Shown here: positions 59,581 through 64,000 of the stretch, piece by piece
Position numbering within the stretch: position 1 is the stretch's first letter
How the letters are laid out: each line of letters begins with the position of its first letter
Source: Reticulitermes lucifugus
Lineage: Eukaryota > Arthropoda > Insecta > Blattodea > Rhinotermitidae
DNA length: 64,000 nucleotides
Direction: 5' to 3'
NCBI GenBank assembly: GCA_026260175.1
Contig: JAKCWW010000835.1
Span: 469 to 64,468 of the forward strand
Notes under the pieces: generated by a model
The model's database searches: none
The model's input: only the letters and a program-made list of their open reading frames with translations
Told to the model about the DNA's origin: nothing
Made by a program: the position numbers and the translations under genes

Positions 59581-59738
59581 GATGTGATGCCATGTAGTCT
59601 GATGTGCATTTACAGATGTTTCGGAGCAACCTACAACCTTTGTCTCCAGGTAAAATATTTTGTATACGCCGAAAGTGGAGACTACATATTCCTCGGTAAC
59701 GTAGTTACACCTCTACCAGACTGCACGGCGTCACATCC
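59581..59738. mobile_element. Small TIR/foldback element, 158 bp
   Basis: The left arm gatgtgatgccatgtagtct (59581-59600) pairs with the right arm agactgcacggcgtcacatc ending 59738. The left inner part gtttcggagcaacc is shared with 2187-2296, showing a dispersed family. Its ctccag|gtaaaa at 59648 looks like a splice pair but lies inside the repeat. Confidence 0.75.
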
Positions 59739-60914
59739 TAGAACACAGTACTCTCTATCTATATTCATGTTTCATTTATTGTTTCTACATTTTGAACTCG
59801 AACACTCCGTAACCGTTATAGTGGTAGCTTAAGATTCATTAATCCTGAACGTCCGTGTAATTGCAATTAATTCCGAAGGCCCCCGCTGTTTGCTTGTAAC
59901 TTTTATTTTCTTTTTCGAGTAAGTGTGGGTGTAACAACTTCTTGTCCACTCTGTAGTCGTTTTCCAAGAAAAGTAGCATAAAGGGCGTAATTCGAACATG
60001 ATTTTGAAGCCATGTTAAACCAGTTTGTAACTGCACCAAGAAGCTGTACGCCTCGCTTCTGATCCGCGCATGCTTGCACACCTACACGTAGGAAATCTTA
60101 AAGAGCGTGTATATGGGGGACTTGGCGTTTAGACAGATACTTTACTCTGAAGACGAAAGCCGCGTATGTATGGAAGCACAAGAAATCAAGATGCGTTATT
60201 CCACTCCCTAATAAACTGTCGGTTTAAATTCAATGAATAAATTTAGAGTACAGTCTTCGACATGGAAATATTTATAAACAAATATTCGTGGTCGTGTAAA
60301 ATGCAAATATATACTGGAAGGACGTTTTTCAACCCCGTGTGTCCGTTTAGTGGAGCCTTAGCTACACTAAGTATCCGCACTGTAGCATAAAGCGATGACT
60401 GTACACTACTATTCCACACTCATTTGTGTGATCATGATTCAAGACGTCGATAAAGAATGGCATTTCAGGCAGCGGATTGCTTGTAGTTTAAAACGACCAT
60501 TGAATATTCATGACAGAACGAAAATTATAAACTCTCTCTTATCTGTGTAGCTGTGTTTTCGTATGTAAATTAACAGCATTAGTCCCCTCGGTGTCTGAAA
60601 ATATAGCTAAATGTTTCTACCCGAAGAGATCATGTAATTGAATACTTATGTTCCTGGTGCATAGCGAATTTATAATCCTGCTGTACTCGTACGTGTACCA
60701 ACGCACAAGTTACAGAAGAATTTTCTGCGTGCTTTCTTCCAGGGTTGGATATAAGGCCAATAATTTTCAGAGTTTGTCCCTGTGCATTTATGGTTCCGTA
60801 CAATTTGATCATTTATACCTTTATTCGCCTTGTAGGCCTACTACTAGTGATTATTTGTAACATATCATCATGAAGATTTAATATATTAGGCCTGTGTTGA
60901 ATCACAACAATTCG
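59739..60914. other. No gene seen
   Basis: Open frames of 60-80 codons only. A pyrimidine-rich acceptor-like tctgcgtgctttcttccag ends near 60743, without a supporting exon. Confidence 0.4.
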
Positions 60915-60991
60915 CGGAATTGCACAAATCCCGGACGCGAAGTCGCGTTTTGAGGCGGCTCTTACATTTTTGGAAAATTTGTGCACCGCTG
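60915..60991. mobile_element. hAT-like MITE, 77 bp
   Basis: The left end cggaattgcacaaatcccgg and the reverse complement of the right end cagcggtgcacaaattttcc share TGCACAAAT with the 8337-8491 element. Flanking octamers acaattcg (60907-60914) and aaaattcg (60992-60999) match at 7 of 8 bases. It appears to be a shortened member of the same family. Confidence 0.75.
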
Positions 60992-61865
60992 AAAATTCGT
61001 AAATTAATTTTATATCAGTAAAACGATTCTGTCTGTCGATTCGCCATTCGCTTTTTAGTTATCAAGAATCTCCACTCTTCGACTCAATTATTTGGAACGT
61101 TCATTTTAACGTTCGGTTATCCTGTACACAGCACTGCATAAAGGGAATTATGCACAATTCATTCTCCAACCAGGTTTCAAATTCTCAACCTGATTAGAAT
61201 TACTTGTTTGTTCCTGTACTTTATTCTGGAAAGAACTTAACGTTTCAGAAACTCGATCTCTTTTCGTCCTCGGATAGAAGGATGGGAACTAATTGCTTTT
61301 TGGGTACGGTAGAAACAGAAGCCCTGTATCACTTCTAGGAGTAATGAACAGTAGACAAATTCCATAAAACATGTAATCCTAAGTGTAGCGTAGGCTACCA
61401 TCGTCAGAACACTTTAGATTTGATTTTCATTCGACAGGCTGAGCTATCAAAAGTTGGTCATAACATAAGCATATTTCTATGAAAATCAGCAATTAAAACA
61501 ATTAAAACTAAGAGTATTTCGTTAATCCATGTCTGTCAGTAAATGTAATAGTAGTCCGTACCGCTGCAAGTATAACCCAGCCTTTACACGAAGGTTAAAT
61601 CGAAATTTACTTTGAACAAAACAGATCCGTATCCAAGACACTGATAAGTGCATTAAAGCATGGGCCTGGCGAAGATTTAAAACTTTCATTTCGTCAGTTT
61701 CAGTTACGCTGTATATTAATGGGATGAGAGAAAAATCAGTTCTTGACTTTACGGTCTTGTAAGTAGACTGTTTTCAGCACGAAGCACATGAATCTCCTTT
61801 AGGCATGGAAAATAAGATAATTTCGAATAGTGTGTAATCCAATAAATAGTATAACAGTGAATATG
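60992..61865. other. No gene seen
   Basis: AT-rich, with no recognised repeat or exon. Confidence 0.5.
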
Positions 61866-62030
61866 GGGACGTGCCGTAACTCACGTTGTTATTTGCCGGC
61901 CTTTTACTAAGGACGCATGAGATCACTCCCAGGCCAGCCGTCGTGGGATTTGTGGTAGACACAGTAGCAGCCGGACAGGTTTTTTCTCTCTGATTATTTC
62001 TCTTTCTATCAGTATCATTCATCTAGTGCT
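61866..62030 (+). mobile_element. tRNA-derived SINE family A (decayed)
   Basis: Damaged head ggacgtgccgtaactcacgt. The body is recognisable by gtcgtgggatttgtggtaga, the agccggacaggttttttctc block and tatcagtatcattcatc. The B box is not recognisable. Confidence 0.65.
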
Positions 62031-62994
62031 ACACATTCATGTTTCATCCATCCGCCACCGAGGCTACGAAATAGTATCAAGTGACAGCGTCATTTCCAAC
62101 AAAACACTTGACCAACGCTTGAACATGGGAAGACAAACCGTCTTTTATGTAGCATACAGTAGTAAAGGAATGGAGTTATGGAACTCGGGAGAAAGCATAA
62201 CGTGCAGTATATACATTTTAAGCAACTTTTTTTTCGTCTCGTTAATGATAGACCCTTAAAAATTTTATAAACGTGCGATAACAAGATGGAAGTGTGAGAT
62301 GCAGAAATTTCCGACAGTAAATTAAACAAAGAATTCAGAGCAGGCTAAAAGAACTTACTTTCTTTCTGCATATATTTATAGTCATTCATGTGTGTTGGCA
62401 TTAGTATTGTTACTGGTTTGTTCTATTTTTGTGAAGAACTTCTTAAGTACAAAGTCTCTGTATGTTAAATTTGTCACACATAACCTCAAAGCTTGTCAGC
62501 GTCCTCACTTTTATCGTTACTGACTTAAAACAATATTTAAATTTTTACTGGTCATTAGTTGTCTCCGTATAAAATTGAACTTGGCTATTTCCAGCAGTGC
62601 ATTGCTAGTAGTCATCGAACCAGAAGTTAAAATGTTTGCACAGTCACCGTTCTGTTACTTTGAGTTCCACCAAAAGGTTTACTTAACAAAACTTCCATGT
62701 GTTCCAAGATGTATTACCACACACGATTTCGGGGCACTAAGTAAGTGACCTTAGAGTCGTTCATCATGTTAATACTGATTTTATTGATTGGAAAACTATG
62801 GCGGTTTGGTGATATCCTGTTGTACAGTTTTCGTAACAGTTTTTGTGAAATTCGGTGAATATATTCAAAAGTTCAAATGGAAGGCTCCACAAACTTTCAC
62901 AGGGAGCAGGATTTTATCATAAACCTCTTTTTTTTAGGCAGAAAAATGGGCTAAAATTGATTTATTTCCTTCAAAATTTTCTTTATTTTATCCT
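62031..62994. other. No gene seen
   Basis: Opposed short frames at 62026-62259 (+) and 62090-62329 (-) overlap and are not recognised. Confidence 0.45.
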
Positions 62995-63202
62995 GAGATC
63001 TGGGTTACTCTGCGGTATTACGCAGCATAGAGTGGTAATTCTGTACCGACATTTCCGGACAACCTGTCTCTCCCATCTTCAAGGGTCAAGAAGTCTTCTT
63101 GGACTTCTTGACCCTTGAAGATGGGACCGATAGGTTGTCCCGAAACGTCGGTTCAGAATTTCCACTCTACGCTGCACAATATCCCAGAACAGCGCAGATA
63201 TC
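62995..63202. repeat. Long foldback, 101-bp arms with 6-nt loop
   Basis: Left arm 62995-63095 and right arm 63102-63202 are near-perfect reverse complements around ttcttg. The central part is ttcaagggtcaagaagtc / gacttcttgacccttgaa, and outer parts include ggacaacctgt, cggtattacgcagc and gagatctg. It represents the complete form of the family at 2858-2988 and 26182-26282. The bases after the right arm (atctacatcgcggcgggagc then cggaagtcac, to about 63231) are also shared with 2989-3015. Confidence 0.9.
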
Positions 63203-63235
63203 ATCTACATCGCGGCGGGAGCCGGAAGTCACACA

Positions 63236-63802
63236 TTTGTTGTAACGTGTTCTTAGTAGAAGAAAATAATTAATTCCTGTTATCCGAATTAGTAGTAAAT
63301 CTATTGTCCTCAATACAAAGACCGAGTCTAAGCGGATTGTGAGTTCTAAAATGTCTTACAGTGCAGTCGTATAGCTGAGGGACATACGGAATGTAATTGG
63401 AGTATACAACGTAGGAACAGTTTTGTGTGGAGTGCAAGTTATACGCGACAAACACATGCAGACATGTTTCAGGCGTGTTTCTGCCTGTGTGCAAGTAGGC
63501 GACAGAGCTACTCTCTTGTATCACGTCCTCAAACTCTCGTTATTTCACATCACTTTTAATATTATTCGCCGACTTCTTTTCCGACGTTACTAGTGATGGC
63601 TTCCAGCTCGCTTTCTCCGCCAAATTCAATGTCAATTAACATATAACACGTTTTATTTAAGAATCCAGTCTAGTTCCCTACCCAAATCCACATCTAATGC
63701 TTCCGTATTCTTTAGTGACTAATTCCAGGACCCAGATTCTTTCTTGAAGGGCTAATAGACTAAATCTATTCAAACATCGTGATTTATGTAACTAAGATGT
63801 TT
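63236..63802. other. No gene seen
   Basis: An 84-codon minus frame (63270-63524) without recognised similarity. Confidence 0.45.
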
Positions 63803-64000
63803 GGCCGTGCCACGGCTCAAGCGGTTAGTCGCCGGCCTCTCACCGCGGAGGCTCGGGTTCTATCCCGCGTCTGTCCATGTGGGATTTGTGGTGGACAAGG
63901 TGGCACTGGGACAGGCTTTTCTCCGAGTACTTCGGTTTTCCCCTGTCAATTTCATTCCACCGGTGCTCCATTAAAATGGAAAAGCAGAAGAAACCTCATC
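63803..64000 (+). mobile_element. tRNA-derived SINE family A, cut by the window edge
   Basis: The best-preserved family A head in the window: ggccgtgccacggctcaagc, with A box TGCCACGGCTCAAGCGGTTAG-like arms and the near-intact B box GGTTCTATCCC. The body is gtggtggacaaggtggcact, gggacaggcttttctccgag and tacttcggttttcccctgtc. It continues to the last base. Confidence 0.9.

Noticed and set aside
59640-59655. Second AG|GTAAAA splice-site fusion
   Set aside because: It lies inside a dispersed TIR element and has only a short pyrimidine tract.

Overview
This window looks like non-coding, repeat-dense DNA from a large animal genome, most probably an insect. No prokaryote-like gene organisation is present. 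Open frames are short and stop-ridden, and nothing reads as an intact protein gene. The window is AT-rich and carries many old transposon fragments, including several tRNA-derived SINE families, 3' ends of non-LTR retrotransposons, pogo/Tigger-like and hAT-like DNA elements, foldback repeats and minisatellites. The mixture recalls polyneopteran insects such as cockroaches and termites. That placement is an impression from remembered repeat texture, not a demonstrated assignment. Two runs of N (18606-18655 and 28940-29013) are assembly gaps, and both adjoin tRNA-SINE sequence.

Layout. 0-13 kb: a LINE ORF2 tail ending in (AAT)n; two long copies of an approximately 540-bp repeat with a GTCTGTCC-rich core; a short retroposon with a perfect 17-bp target duplication; the first foldback element; a LINE 3' end with a (TTAG)n tail; a tiny hAT-like MITE; and SINEs. 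13-18 kb: mostly unique sequence with one notable signal, a strong 3' splice site fused directly to a 5' splice site at 15277/15278 with a 51-nt open stretch behind it. 18-30 kb: SINE copies, two LINE endonuclease/reverse-transcriptase tails on opposite strands, and three foldback-type pieces. 30-40 kb: low-copy DNA, three minisatellites (34-35, 41 and 49 bp units) and compound trinucleotide repeats. 41-46.7 kb: a decayed LINE, an unidentified open frame on the minus strand (42126-42503), two SINEs, a Tigger-like MITE and a SINE whose tail has become (AT)n. 46.7-54 kb: mostly unannotatable, with two SINEs. 54.4-59 kb: a DNA-transposon cluster with four terminal-inverted-repeat elements, one carrying a broken CENP-B/pogo-type transposase, followed by a 24-bp minisatellite of about 1 kb. 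59-64 kb: foldback elements, a second tiny hAT-like MITE and SINEs running off the end.

No set of genes works together here. If a host gene spans the window, it does so as a long intron or intergenic tract. The splice-site pair near 15.28 kb (plus strand) and the open frame near 42.3 kb (minus strand) are the only two places where I see a hint of host transcript structure, and neither is proven. All assignments come from reading the sequence. No alignment or database search was run.
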